Origin: CAYOYK01 sp964408185
GTDB taxonomy: Bacteria; Bacillota; Clostridia; Christensenellales; Aristaeellaceae
Direction: 5' to 3'
NCBI GenBank assembly: GCA_964408185.1
Contig: CAYOYK010000007.1
Location: 9,190 to 73,189, forward strand
Length of the DNA: 64,000 nt
In this document: one piece after another, positions 51,089 through 60,000 of the stretch
Layout of the letters: each line of letters begins with the position of its first letter
Position numbering within the stretch: the first letter of the stretch is position 1
Notes under the pieces: model-generated
Databases searched by the model: none
Seen by the model: only the letters and a program-made list of their open reading frames with translations
Told to the model about the DNA's origin: nothing
Program-made: the position numbers and the translations under genes

Positions 51089-51631
51089 TCACCAGCCCGT
51101 CGTCAGAACAAGCTCGTAATGCTCGCCGTCCGCAATGGGCGTGGCGTCCGCGCCCGTGGTGAGCATCTCCCCGCTCCGGGTGACGCACCACCATTGCTGC
51201 AACGCGGTATCGGCGGTAACGCCGTTCACCGTTTGGATAAACAGGCCGTAGGTCGAGCTTTCCCCCTGCGCAAGCCCTGTGTTTACCAGCAGCGCCCCCA
51301 GCGTCTCCTCGTCGGTGCGGTACACAAACTCCTTCGGGTCGCTCTGGCCGTCGTCCACGCTGATGGTCACGGCCTTGCTCCCGACCTGCGTCTGCGGCTT
51401 CAAAGCCAGCCACAGCCCTCCAAAGGCGAACACCAGCGCGCACAGGATGCACAGCGCCGCGATGACGGCTCGCTTGCCGCCCGATTGACGCTTGGGGGCC
51501 TCGGCCTCCGCCGCTTTGTTTTCCGCCGCCGCGTCGGTTACGATGGGCTCGTCCGCCTGCTTGCGTTCCGCAGGGTTGTTCTCCGTGGTGCTGTTCTCCG
51601 CAGGGTTGTTTTCCGTGTGCTTGTTCTCCAT
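51089..51631 (-). CDS. Membrane-anchored DUF4430 (transcobalamin-like) protein
   Basis: A 180-residue protein with a disordered acidic/Asn-rich cytosolic N-terminus (about 1-52), one TM helix (about 56-80) and an external DUF4430-like domain (about 92-175). DUF4430 resembles the C-terminal domain of transcobalamin, and such proteins often sit with cobalamin uptake genes. AAGGG lies nine bases before the ATG at 51631; the ATGs at 51637 and 51640 are too near it. It is probably a surface B12 capture protein feeding the ECF S component, controlled by the riboswitch upstream. Confidence 0.78.
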   Translation of the reverse strand: MENKHTENNPAENSTTENNPAERKQADEPIVTDAAAENKAAEAEAPKRQSGGKRAVIAALCILCALVFAFGGLWLALKPQTQVGSKAVTISVDDGQSDPKEFVYRTDEETLGALLVNTGLAQGESSTYGLFIQTVNGVTADTALQQWWCVTRSGEMLTTGADATPIADGEHYELVLTTGW

Positions 51632-51670
51632 GCTCATCATCCCTTCTCTTTGCTCGCATCAGAGTAAGAG

Positions 51671-51699
51671 AAACGCCCTCCCGCTAACGCAGGGGGGCG
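51671..51699 (-). terminator. Riboswitch expression-platform terminator
   Basis: An 11-bp hairpin between GCAGGGGGGCG and CGCCCTCCCGC (one mismatch, one G-T pair) with loop of four bases and a following TTTCTCTT on the minus strand, about 40 bases before the DUF4430 start. It would stop transcription when cobalamin is bound. Confidence 0.75.
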
Positions 51700-51772
51700 A
51701 CGCGAAGCAGGGCCGCCGTATGGGCGAGCCTGCTGCCGGGCCTAGCCAAATCCTCGTGGCGGCCCCGCGGTT

Positions 51773-51938
51773 CTCCGGGTAAGTCTTCTGGCTTGCGGAT
51801 CGACGCGCGCTCCCGCCTTCCCATGCCGGTGGCACAGTGGCGGCCAGTTGCCTGTTGGAGCGCGCTCCCCGCTGACAGCGACGGGTTCGCGCAGGTCTTG
51901 CACCTGCTTCCTTATTGAGCCCTTGCGGGCGCCCGGAG
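51773..51938 (-). ncRNA. Cobalamin riboswitch
   Basis: Read on the minus strand, the conserved blocks appear in order: GGAAGCAGGTGCAAGACCTG near the 5' end, CCCGTCGCTGT, GCGGGGAG, GCCACTG, GGGAAGGCGGGAG, and AGCCAGAAGACTTACC (B12 box). Closing stem P1 forms between CTCCGGG and CCCGGAG at the two ends. This matches the class I AdoCbl aptamer. It precedes the terminator at 51671-51699 and the DUF4430/ECF genes. Confidence 0.93.
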
Positions 51939-51960
51939 CCCTTCCTTTGATTGCGGCGCA

Positions 51961-51989
51961 AGTATAGCACAGTGCGCGGCTTTTTGCAA
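51961..51989 (-). promoter_or_regulatory. Sigma-A promoter for the riboswitch transcript
   Basis: On the minus strand, TTGCAA (51984-51989), 17 bases and TATACT (51961-51966) with TGC before the -10. The 51990-52069 stretch on the plus strand shows no clear sigma-A promoter for the divergent lipoprotein gene; GAATATC at 52027 is a weak sigma-E-like -35. Confidence 0.82.
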
Positions 51990-52069
51990 CGGCGGCGAGG
52001 CAGGCAGGAAAAAAGGGTTCGCGGTCGAATATCAATAAATACCCCTTTATGCGAATGAGGTGATCGTCC

Positions 52070-54211
52070 ATGATCCGACGCGGTGCGCATACCGGCAAAC
52101 GCCTGACGCTTGCGCTTTTGCTGTGCCTTTGTGCGGCGCTGCTTTGCGGCTGCGCCGTTTGGGAGCTGGAGGGGGAGACGACCTCGTCCGTGCCCAACCT
52201 GTCCCTGCTCCGGCCGGGCGCGTATATCGATCAGGACGACGGCCGAGGGGACGTCGCGTCCGAGGGCGCGTACTACCGCGTGGATCTGTGGCTGGACGCG
52301 TCCCAGAACATGGGCGGCGTAAACCCAAGCGACGTATCCATTTACCCGCACCGCAACCGCAACTACCGGGAGGGCGGCTTCCACTATCAGGATGAGAAGC
52401 AAAAGCCGTGGTATGAGTCCGTGCTGATGGATTTGACGATGGCGACGGGCGATAAGCAGGTGCGCGTCCTCCGCTATGGCAACGAGGTGCTTGCGGATGA
52501 TTATCTGCTGGGCGCGGGCCTTGCGGATCCGGGCGCAACGGAGGAAAAGCTGGCCTCGCTCCGCCGGGACTTGATGACCTACGCGCTTTCGCCCACGGCA
52601 GACGATTTTGCCGCGATGTCCTGCGAGGATATGTCCGTCAGCTTTTACGGGCTGGGCACGCCGATGCTCAATCAAATGGCCCGCTTTGCCGATACCGACG
52701 GCGCCGCGCTGGAAAACCCCGGCATGGTGGGGGCCATGTCCGACGCGCTGGACGCGCAGATATCGGCGATAGCGGCGGACGAGGGTCTTCGGCGCGGCTT
52801 TTTGATCGATCACGACAGCGATGCGTATTCGTGCCCGCTGATGTACGCCCTTCAGCAGATGGACTTTGGCCGCCTCAACATCGTGGTGGCGGACACGGCC
52901 TCTATCCGCCGCCTGAGCGGCATGGACGATCAGGGGCAAGGGATCGCTTACTACGAGGAGCTCTTCCGCGACGCGGGGCTGATGACCGATCGCGGCCTGT
53001 CCGTGGGGCTGATGGCGCTCCGGCTGGACTACATGGGGCAGATCAGCTCCATCTGCTCGGCGGATCTGGCCGAGCCGCTCGTTTGGGGAAAGCCGCAGCC
53101 GGATAATAGCAGCAATACCATTCAGCTTGGCGTGATGCCGCGGGAGTTGCTGGTGCTTGTCATCGGCCCGCAGGCGGACGTGGAGGCCTACATGGGCGAC
53201 CTGAGCCATCGGCTTGATACGGACGAGAGTCTGCAGGGCGAGCGCGGCCCGGAGGAGAAAAAGCGCCTCGTCTACGCCCGCGACGGCCAGACGCTGTACA
53301 GCGAGCGCTTCACATTCGATTATGAAACGGCGATTCTTACCCCGCCTACGCTGGGCTACTATACGCAAAACACCCCGGACGTCGTGCTGGCCGCCTCCGA
53401 CGAAAGCGAGTGGACGCGCCGCAACGGCTTGGATACCGTGGTGCTTGCGCCCGACGCGGACGGGAAGCAGGCCGACCGCACGCTGACCGTCACGCTGCCC
53501 ATCCGCGCCGAGAGCTACATGCGCCTCGCGGAGCTGACCGCCGCGCAAAACGGCGATATTACCGTGCGCAGCTCGCTTACGCTGGTCGACAGCCTAGCCA
53601 ACACGCCCGATAGCGCTTACCAGCCGTCGGACGACGAGCAATGCGTCACCCTGCGGGATACCGTCTACGTCTATCGCCATGAGGAGCTGCCCTTTGAGGA
53701 TTCGCCGTCCAAGTCGCCCTTTACGCTGGTCGGCCTATCGGTGGACGAGCTTGAAACGCAGCTGACGCTTACCGTTCGGGTGGACGGCGACAAGCTGGCC
53801 GAGGGCTACTATCGCCTGCAGCTCGCGGTGGATGTGCCCGGCGTGGTGACGCGCTGGCCGTCCATTCCGTGGATTGACGGCTATCTGAACAGCGATGCGG
53901 GCCTGACGGACGACGGGAGCCTCAACGCCGATGTGACCGCGGACGACGTATATCGCTGGGAGACCTTTGCGGAGGCTGTCGCGCGCACCGAGCGCCAGCG
54001 CACCTATATTGTGGAACAGTTCCGGCACGCGTGGGGCAAGTATAACGAGCGCCCCTACGACGGCATGGCCATCCCGGACTGCCCGCCCGTAGAGAAGCTC
54101 CTGCAGGCGCGCGATCTCATCAATCAGCTTCGCGCGGCCGCTACGCAGGAGACGCAGCCCTATGTGCGCTTTACGCTGGATGTGTTCGCGGATAACCGCA
54201 CCGAGCCGTAA
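52070..54211 (+). CDS. Large lipoprotein with VWA-like N-terminal domain
   Basis: A 713-residue exported lipoprotein. Signal peptide with lipobox LCGC, the lipid-modified residue being Cys28. From about residue 66 a von Willebrand A-like fold begins: VDLWLDASQNMGG places D76-A-S78 as a MIDAS-like metal motif, degenerate at the second serine (Asn80), and VVADTASIRRLSG may be a later strand. The middle and C-terminal parts (about 330-713) look like beta-sandwich modules with no known catalytic motif. AGGTGATC, a strong anti-SD match, precedes the ATG. First gene of the tubulin/actin-like operon, 18 bases before the next. Confidence 0.75.
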   Translation: MIRRGAHTGKRLTLALLLCLCAALLCGCAVWELEGETTSSVPNLSLLRPGAYIDQDDGRGDVASEGAYYRVDLWLDASQNMGGVNPSDVSIYPHRNRNYREGGFHYQDEKQKPWYESVLMDLTMATGDKQVRVLRYGNEVLADDYLLGAGLADPGATEEKLASLRRDLMTYALSPTADDFAAMSCEDMSVSFYGLGTPMLNQMARFADTDGAALENPGMVGAMSDALDAQISAIAADEGLRRGFLIDHDSDAYSCPLMYALQQMDFGRLNIVVADTASIRRLSGMDDQGQGIAYYEELFRDAGLMTDRGLSVGLMALRLDYMGQISSICSADLAEPLVWGKPQPDNSSNTIQLGVMPRELLVLVIGPQADVEAYMGDLSHRLDTDESLQGERGPEEKKRLVYARDGQTLYSERFTFDYETAILTPPTLGYYTQNTPDVVLAASDESEWTRRNGLDTVVLAPDADGKQADRTLTVTLPIRAESYMRLAELTAAQNGDITVRSSLTLVDSLANTPDSAYQPSDDEQCVTLRDTVYVYRHEELPFEDSPSKSPFTLVGLSVDELETQLTLTVRVDGDKLAEGYYRLQLAVDVPGVVTRWPSIPWIDGYLNSDAGLTDDGSLNADVTADDVYRWETFAEAVARTERQRTYIVEQFRHAWGKYNERPYDGMAIPDCPPVEKLLQARDLINQLRAAATQETQPYVRFTLDVFADNRTEP

Positions 54212-54229
54212 GGCGGAAAGGAGCCCGCA

Positions 54230-54883
54230 TTGAGCCAGATTTCCATCAACCGTTCGTCCGACCTGCCGCAAAGGCCGAGGATCAAGTATCACAGCCGCCT
54301 GAAGGTGCTGCTGTGCTATCTGCTGTGCTGGGGGACGGCCGCGCTGCTTGTTTACGCGGCCCTGCGGTGGGTGTTTCCCTATAAGCTGGTGGGCACGTCG
54401 CCGGATATCCTGAGCAACCTGACGCAGGCGTTTCCTTTCCTGCGCAAGCCGCTGGCAGAGGCTGCCGCGACGCTGCAAACCGGGGCGCAGGCAAGCGCGG
54501 CGGCGATCGCGCGCGCCATGGCCCTGCGGGATCTGTACTGGCGGCAGTTTGTCGGCGGCTGTGTCGGCGTGGCCATGACGGTGAGCCTGCTCATCCAACT
54601 GGGCTGGCGCATGTCGTTTGTGCGCGTTCGTCACCCCAGCCGCGCCGCGCGCCGGGCGGTACGCTCGTACCATCTGCTCATGACCGTGATCGTGCTTTTG
54701 AACGCGGGCGTTGCGCTGTTTTTGTTCCTGACGGGCGTGCGGTTCATTGCGGACAGGAATGTCTGGGATTACGCGGTGTACTTTGGCGGCTTTGCGCTCA
54801 CCGTCGCCGCCTCGGCCCTGTGCTTCCGGCTGGCCGCGCCGCCCACGCTGTCGGGATATCGGGCGTTCTTCAGGCGGCTGTAA
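54230..54883 (+). CDS. Four-helix integral membrane protein of the tubulin/actin-like operon
   Basis: A 217-residue protein with predicted TM helices at about 26-46, 108-125, 145-167 and 177-199 and an external/internal amphipathic loop at about 50-100. It starts with TTG at 54230; GGAAAGGAG lies seven bases upstream and no ATG fits. No family is recognised. Its position between the lipoprotein and the two cytosolic cytomotive-like proteins suggests it connects them across the membrane. Confidence 0.75.
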   Translation: MSQISINRSSDLPQRPRIKYHSRLKVLLCYLLCWGTAALLVYAALRWVFPYKLVGTSPDILSNLTQAFPFLRKPLAEAAATLQTGAQASAAAIARAMALRDLYWRQFVGGCVGVAMTVSLLIQLGWRMSFVRVRHPSRAARRAVRSYHLLMTVIVLLNAGVALFLFLTGVRFIADRNVWDYAVYFGGFALTVAASALCFRLAAPPTLSGYRAFFRRL

Positions 54884-54909
54884 TCATCCATCAGAAAGGG
54901 GGCCGCGCC

Positions 54910-57012
54910 ATGGGCTGCTATGTGATCGCCGTCGGCGGCACGGGCAACAAGGTCATGGAGAGCATCGTGTACGGCGCTTGCGCCGATGCTTTTTATTCCA
55001 TGGACGAGGAGGGCCGCCGCGTGCCCGTGCCGGAGATCCACCTGCTGGCGGTGGATGTGGACGCGGCCTGCGGCAACACCACGCGCGCGCGGCAGGCCTG
55101 CGAGCAGTACGAGGCCGTTCGCGCGGCGCTCCGACGTGCGGAGGCGGACGCGCAGGGCTTCCATACCCGCCTGATCGTGGATAAATGGAACATGAACCTC
55201 TCCCGCCGCGCCACCAGCGTGGAGCAGCAGGTTCGCAATCACAAGAAGGATCAGCTCCTCGCGCGCACGCTCTTTAACAAGACCGAGGCGTCGCTGGAAT
55301 ACTCCGAGGGCTTTCGGGGGCATCCCGACCTCGGCATATTGTTCTTTTCCGAGCTGCTTAACGGCGTGGACGCCGCCGCGGCCGCCGGTCAGCCCGATGA
55401 AATGGCGGACTTTATGGCGCGCATCGAGCGGGATATGGAGCGCGGCGAGACAGCGTCCGTCGTGCTGTGCGGGTCGATTTTTGGCGGCACGGGCGCGAGC
55501 GGCATCCCGGCCATCTCGCAGTTCCTGCGCGAGCGCTTTCGTTCCTACGGGCCCAAGCTCGTGCTTGCCGCAACGCTGATGCTGCCCTACTACAAGGTGC
55601 CGCCCTCCGCGCAGAACGAGGAGCTGGAGATCGTCGTCAAGAGCTCTGCGTTCCTTGATAAAGCGCGCACCGCCCTTTCGTACTATGGCATGGAGGGCAT
55701 GATCCGTCAGGACGAGAACGATCAGAACGGCGTGTATGACGCGATCTACCTCTTGGGCATGCCGCAGGAGGCCTTTGTGACCACGCGCCTGTACTCCACC
55801 GGCTCGCAAAGTCAGGAGAACGACGCGCATATTCTGGAGTGGCTGGCAATGCGCTGCGTGGCCCGGTTTTTCCGCACGGGCTTTCGCGGCGCGCAGAGCC
55901 ATCAGATCGATTGCTACTACTACCAAATGCACGAGCGCGCGTTTTCGTGGGACAGCTTTGACGACGAGGCGGAGCTGTACCGCACGGGCTTTGGCGGCCT
56001 GATGAAGGCCGGGGCGACCTACGTGAGCGAGTGCTACCCCTACCTGCGCGGTCGCATCAAGGGCGATGTGCGGGGCCGCCGCAATTTGGTCAACTACGAT
56101 ACCGCGTATTTCAGCTGCCTGCGCAGCCTCACCGTCGCGCAGCGCGCCACCCTCGAAAAGAGCATGGATTCCCTCTACCGCCTGCTCGTGTTCTATTGCA
56201 ACTGGATGTGCCAGATCCTGCGGACGCTGCCGCCCAACCTGCGCAAGGTCAGCCCGGCCGAGCAGCGCCGGCAGGAGGCTGTGGAGAACTACGCACGCCT
56301 TTGCGAGCAAGCCGCCGCCTGCGCTCTGGCCGATCCGGCCGATCGTCTGGCCGCCGCGCAGGGCGAGCTGGTTCTGCGCGCGCTGGAAAGCAAGCAGGAG
56401 GCCTACGCGCGCGAGCTGGGCGGCCTTGCCCAGCTGGAGATCCTTCAGAACGCGCGCACGCGGCTGGAGGGCCGGGCAGTCCAGCAGCGCATGGCCATCG
56501 AGGCGCTGCAACGCCGGATCGAGCAGGGCTTGGACGAGGACGGTGGCGCGCTGGACGAGCAGTCGCTTGTAATGGAAAACCGCCGCTTGGACGGCATGCG
56601 GGACGCGCTTGCCCGCGTGGCCAAGCAGGCCGAGCGCGTCGCCGAGGATGTCCGCGCCGCCGTTACGGACGATATTGCCGCCCGCTATCCCGCGCCCAAG
56701 CAGGAGAAAGCCGCGCTGCTGCCGGAGAACGAGCTGTTTGACGCGCGGCTCGCATCCCAGCTTTACGAGTTGCTGCGCATCAGCGGCCAGCCGCGCGAGG
56801 AGCGCAACCTGCGCCGCTACGAGCTGCTGTGCGATTCCATCCAGGCGGGCATGGGCCGGCTGATTGTCCACCGCGTGCCGGATACGGTCGCAATGTCGCA
56901 AATTGTCGCCGGGCTGGGCGGCGGGCGCTATCAGGGCGCGGACCCGCAGGCGGCGGTCGGCACATTCTTCGCGCAGCTTTTGGGCGCGGTGCTGGAGGAG
57001 GATTCCCTATGA
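54910..57012 (+). CDS. Tubulin-like protein (Tubulin_2-type)
   Basis: A 700-residue cytosolic protein. The N-terminus IAVGGTGNKVMES (residues 6-18) is a T1-like phosphate loop, and CGSIFGGTGASG (G192-G198) is the tubulin/FtsZ signature loop T4, here GGTGASG rather than GGGTGSG. Residues about 440-620 are strongly helical and coiled-coil-like. This domain plan fits bacterial tubulin-like (Tubulin_2) proteins, which by comparative genomics are thought to act in membrane or envelope processes rather than in division. The ATG at 54910 has AAAGGGGG upstream and the stop overlaps the next start (ATGA). Confidence 0.8.
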   Translation: MGCYVIAVGGTGNKVMESIVYGACADAFYSMDEEGRRVPVPEIHLLAVDVDAACGNTTRARQACEQYEAVRAALRRAEADAQGFHTRLIVDKWNMNLSRRATSVEQQVRNHKKDQLLARTLFNKTEASLEYSEGFRGHPDLGILFFSELLNGVDAAAAAGQPDEMADFMARIERDMERGETASVVLCGSIFGGTGASGIPAISQFLRERFRSYGPKLVLAATLMLPYYKVPPSAQNEELEIVVKSSAFLDKARTALSYYGMEGMIRQDENDQNGVYDAIYLLGMPQEAFVTTRLYSTGSQSQENDAHILEWLAMRCVARFFRTGFRGAQSHQIDCYYYQMHERAFSWDSFDDEAELYRTGFGGLMKAGATYVSECYPYLRGRIKGDVRGRRNLVNYDTAYFSCLRSLTVAQRATLEKSMDSLYRLLVFYCNWMCQILRTLPPNLRKVSPAEQRRQEAVENYARLCEQAAACALADPADRLAAAQGELVLRALESKQEAYARELGGLAQLEILQNARTRLEGRAVQQRMAIEALQRRIEQGLDEDGGALDEQSLVMENRRLDGMRDALARVAKQAERVAEDVRAAVTDDIAARYPAPKQEKAALLPENELFDARLASQLYELLRISGQPREERNLRRYELLCDSIQAGMGRLIVHRVPDTVAMSQIVAGLGGGRYQGADPQAAVGTFFAQLLGAVLEEDSL

Positions 57013-60000
57013 AACGAAAGGCAAACCGCCGCGCGCCGGGCGTAAACAGCCCGCAGGGCAAGCAGGAGCTGGATCGGCAGACCTCCTACCAAACGCTGCT
57101 GCCCGCCATGGGCGAGGGCTTCCATCTGGGCTATCACACGCTGCCCGGCATTGTGAGCGATCAGAACCAAAAGCCCCACGAATGGCTGGAAAACGTGGCG
57201 CGCTTTATGCTTACGCAGGGCGAGGAGGTCGGCTATTCCATCCCGGACGTGCTGGCCGGAGAGCAGCAGATGAAGCGCCTGATTCGCTTGCCCTACGAGG
57301 ACGCCATGCGCCATCAGGAAATGCTGGATTGGCGCGGCATTCTGGCTGTGCTTCTGCTTTGGGACAGCTGGGAGCAGGACGAAACTTGGCCGATCCTCTC
57401 CTACGAGGATTTTCTTACGCCGGAGAGCATGACCACTGCCATGGCCTTTCAGCGCGCGGTGGCGATGTCGCTCACCCCGGAGCGCGCGGCGGACGGCCTC
57501 AAGGTGTTCTCGCTGGTCAGCCAGCGCGAGCAGGTGCCCGATAAACGCCCGCTTTGCATGGCGTCGCGCAGCGTGGTCATCATGCCCGCCGCCAACCCCG
57601 GCGATTTGGACGATGTGCTGCCCGATCGCATCCGCTGGTATAATCGCGCGCGCAAGCGCTTTGAGGATCCCTGCGATTTTTTGGAGGAGGAGGATCGCGC
57701 GCGGCTGGTGGCGCAGCTCCGGCTGCTTCAGCGCCTCAACGAGGAGGAGAGCTACCACAGCGCGATCTATGCCAAGGACGCGCCGCTCATCAGCCTGCTG
57801 GACCGTTTCATCGACGATCTGCTCGGCTTCCGCATGAGCTGGCGCGAGCGCATCGAGGGCGGAGACCCGCAGGCGGAGCGCGAGCTGCGCGGCCGCGTGC
57901 TGGCGGTTTACGGAGGCATGGCGGAGCGCGATGAGCGCGCCATCGCCGCAATCGCCTGCGAGGAGCAGCTTTTGGACGCGCGGGAGCTATCCGCCAATCC
58001 GCTCATCGCCGCGCTGCTCACCCAGCCGCTGCCTGCCGACGGCGTGCTCACGGATACACGGCACACGGTGTACACCTATCAGGGCGCGCCCTTTGCGCGC
58101 TCCTCAGGCGCGTATTTGCTGGAGCCCGCCAACCATCCCGATGAGGATCGCACGTTTGCGCTTGTGGAGCAGGAGGTAGCCGTCTTTCAGGGCTATTCCT
58201 GCGCGTGGAACCAGCGCACGGCCGCGCGCCTCAACGCGCTGGCGGCGGAGCTTGCCCCGCGCGTGGGCGCGAGCCATCGCGTATGCGACCTGCTGCGGCG
58301 CTGGAGTCGGGAGTTGGCCGCGTATCCGACCTCGTGCGACCAGCGCATCGAGCTGAGCTACCCGATCGAGGGCCCCACCGGGTCGCTGACGCGCCTAATG
58401 GAGGACACGCTGGGGTTGCCCTGCGCGGAGGACGCTTTTTCGGACTGTCTGCTGACGGTTGACTGCCCGGAAGCCCCGCCGTTTGAGGATCCCTCGCTTA
58501 GCACGCACTGCCGCGTGGAGGGGATGGACGATGGATGCTACGCCGTGCCGCCGCTTTCCGCGGCCATGGCGCAATGGCTGCTGACGGAATGCGATCAGGG
58601 CGGCGAGAACGCCGCGTGGCTTGAGCCGGATTCCTTCCGTTTTACGCGCGTTGATACGGAGCGAGGCCCCGCGATCCGCGCCGAGTTTGAGGTCAAGCGT
58701 CAAACGCCGGCCGAGGACGCGCTGATCACCAACACGGTGGTTTTCCGCCGCGAGTATCTGCTGCCCGCGCCGGACGCGCGTCTCACGGCGGCCGGCATGG
58801 TCATGCGCGTCTCCGGGGAGGCGCTGCCTTACGTGGTCTCGTGGCCCAACGTGCATATTGCGCCGGAGCTTTGGCGGCGCTACTACGTGTACGCGCATCG
58901 GCCGCAGAATCTCGACGTGTGGGTCTACCGCGACGGCGCGTGGCAGCAGGGCCTGTATCGCCGCGTGTCCGAGCTGGACGAGGCCCTCGGCACGGAAAGA
59001 ACGCGCGTGTGGCGCACCGCCGTCACCGAGACGTATCCGGCGTATGTGCTGCTGCGCAAGGGCGGGCTGACCATGGGCGCGCTGTATAACGTCGCCTCCC
59101 GCGTGCTCATCAAGCATGAGCCGACCGCCGAGCTGGCCATTGATTTTGGCTCCATCGCCACCACGGTGATGATCCGGCAGGAGGATCGCGTGCTGCCGGG
59201 CGCGCTGCCGCGCTGCCTGCACCGCGTGCTGCTCAGGGGTCAGACGGCCGACGACGGCTGCCTCAACGATGAGTTTTTGCCGCTTGACGCGCTCCTGCCA
59301 AACGAAAAGGGCCTCAAGCCCAAGGGCCGCGACTCCATGTTTTACAGCGTGATGGATATGTTTACGGACGTGGAGGACGATTGGCAGCAGGTGTTCCTAG
59401 ATGGGCATATCTACTTCCCGGAGAGCCTGACCGCGCTGATGGACAAGCCCGGCAACACCCTGTATTACGATTTGAAGTGGAGCGACGAAAGCTACGCCGT
59501 CAAGTGCATGCGGCTGTACCTGCGGCAGGTGATGCTGCAAGCGCTGCTGTGCGCGCGCTTGGACGGCGCGCCCAGCGCGGCGTGGCGCGTCAGTATGCCC
59601 AACTCGATGCCGCTGTTTAAGCAAAGCTCCTATTTGGAGCTGATGCGAGGGCTTGCGCGGGAAATGGCGGGCGTAACGGGCGTGCCGCTGCCGCAGGGCG
59701 CTCCGGCGGTGCTCTTCGCCTCCGAGAACCAAGCGGATGGGCTCTACTTCCGCAGCCGCAACGAGGTCAACGCCCGCAGCGGCTATATCAATTTGGATAT
59801 CGGCGGCAGCACCACGGACGTCAGCGTATGGCTGGGCGGGGCCTCGCAGGCCGCGGAGGAGACCTCGCTGCTGCTCGGCTGCCGTCAGATGCTGTTTGAG
59901 AGCATCTCCCAGCGCCATCTGGGCGACTTTGAGCGAGACTTTGCCGATTGCGACGACGCCGCGCTGCGTGCCATCGTGCATGAGCTGTCCGATAGCTTTT

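Noticed and set aside
52027..52056. Sporulation promoter for the tubulin/actin-like operon
   Set aside because: GAATATC resembles a sigma-E -35 but the -10 region matches at only a few positions; mentioned but not called.
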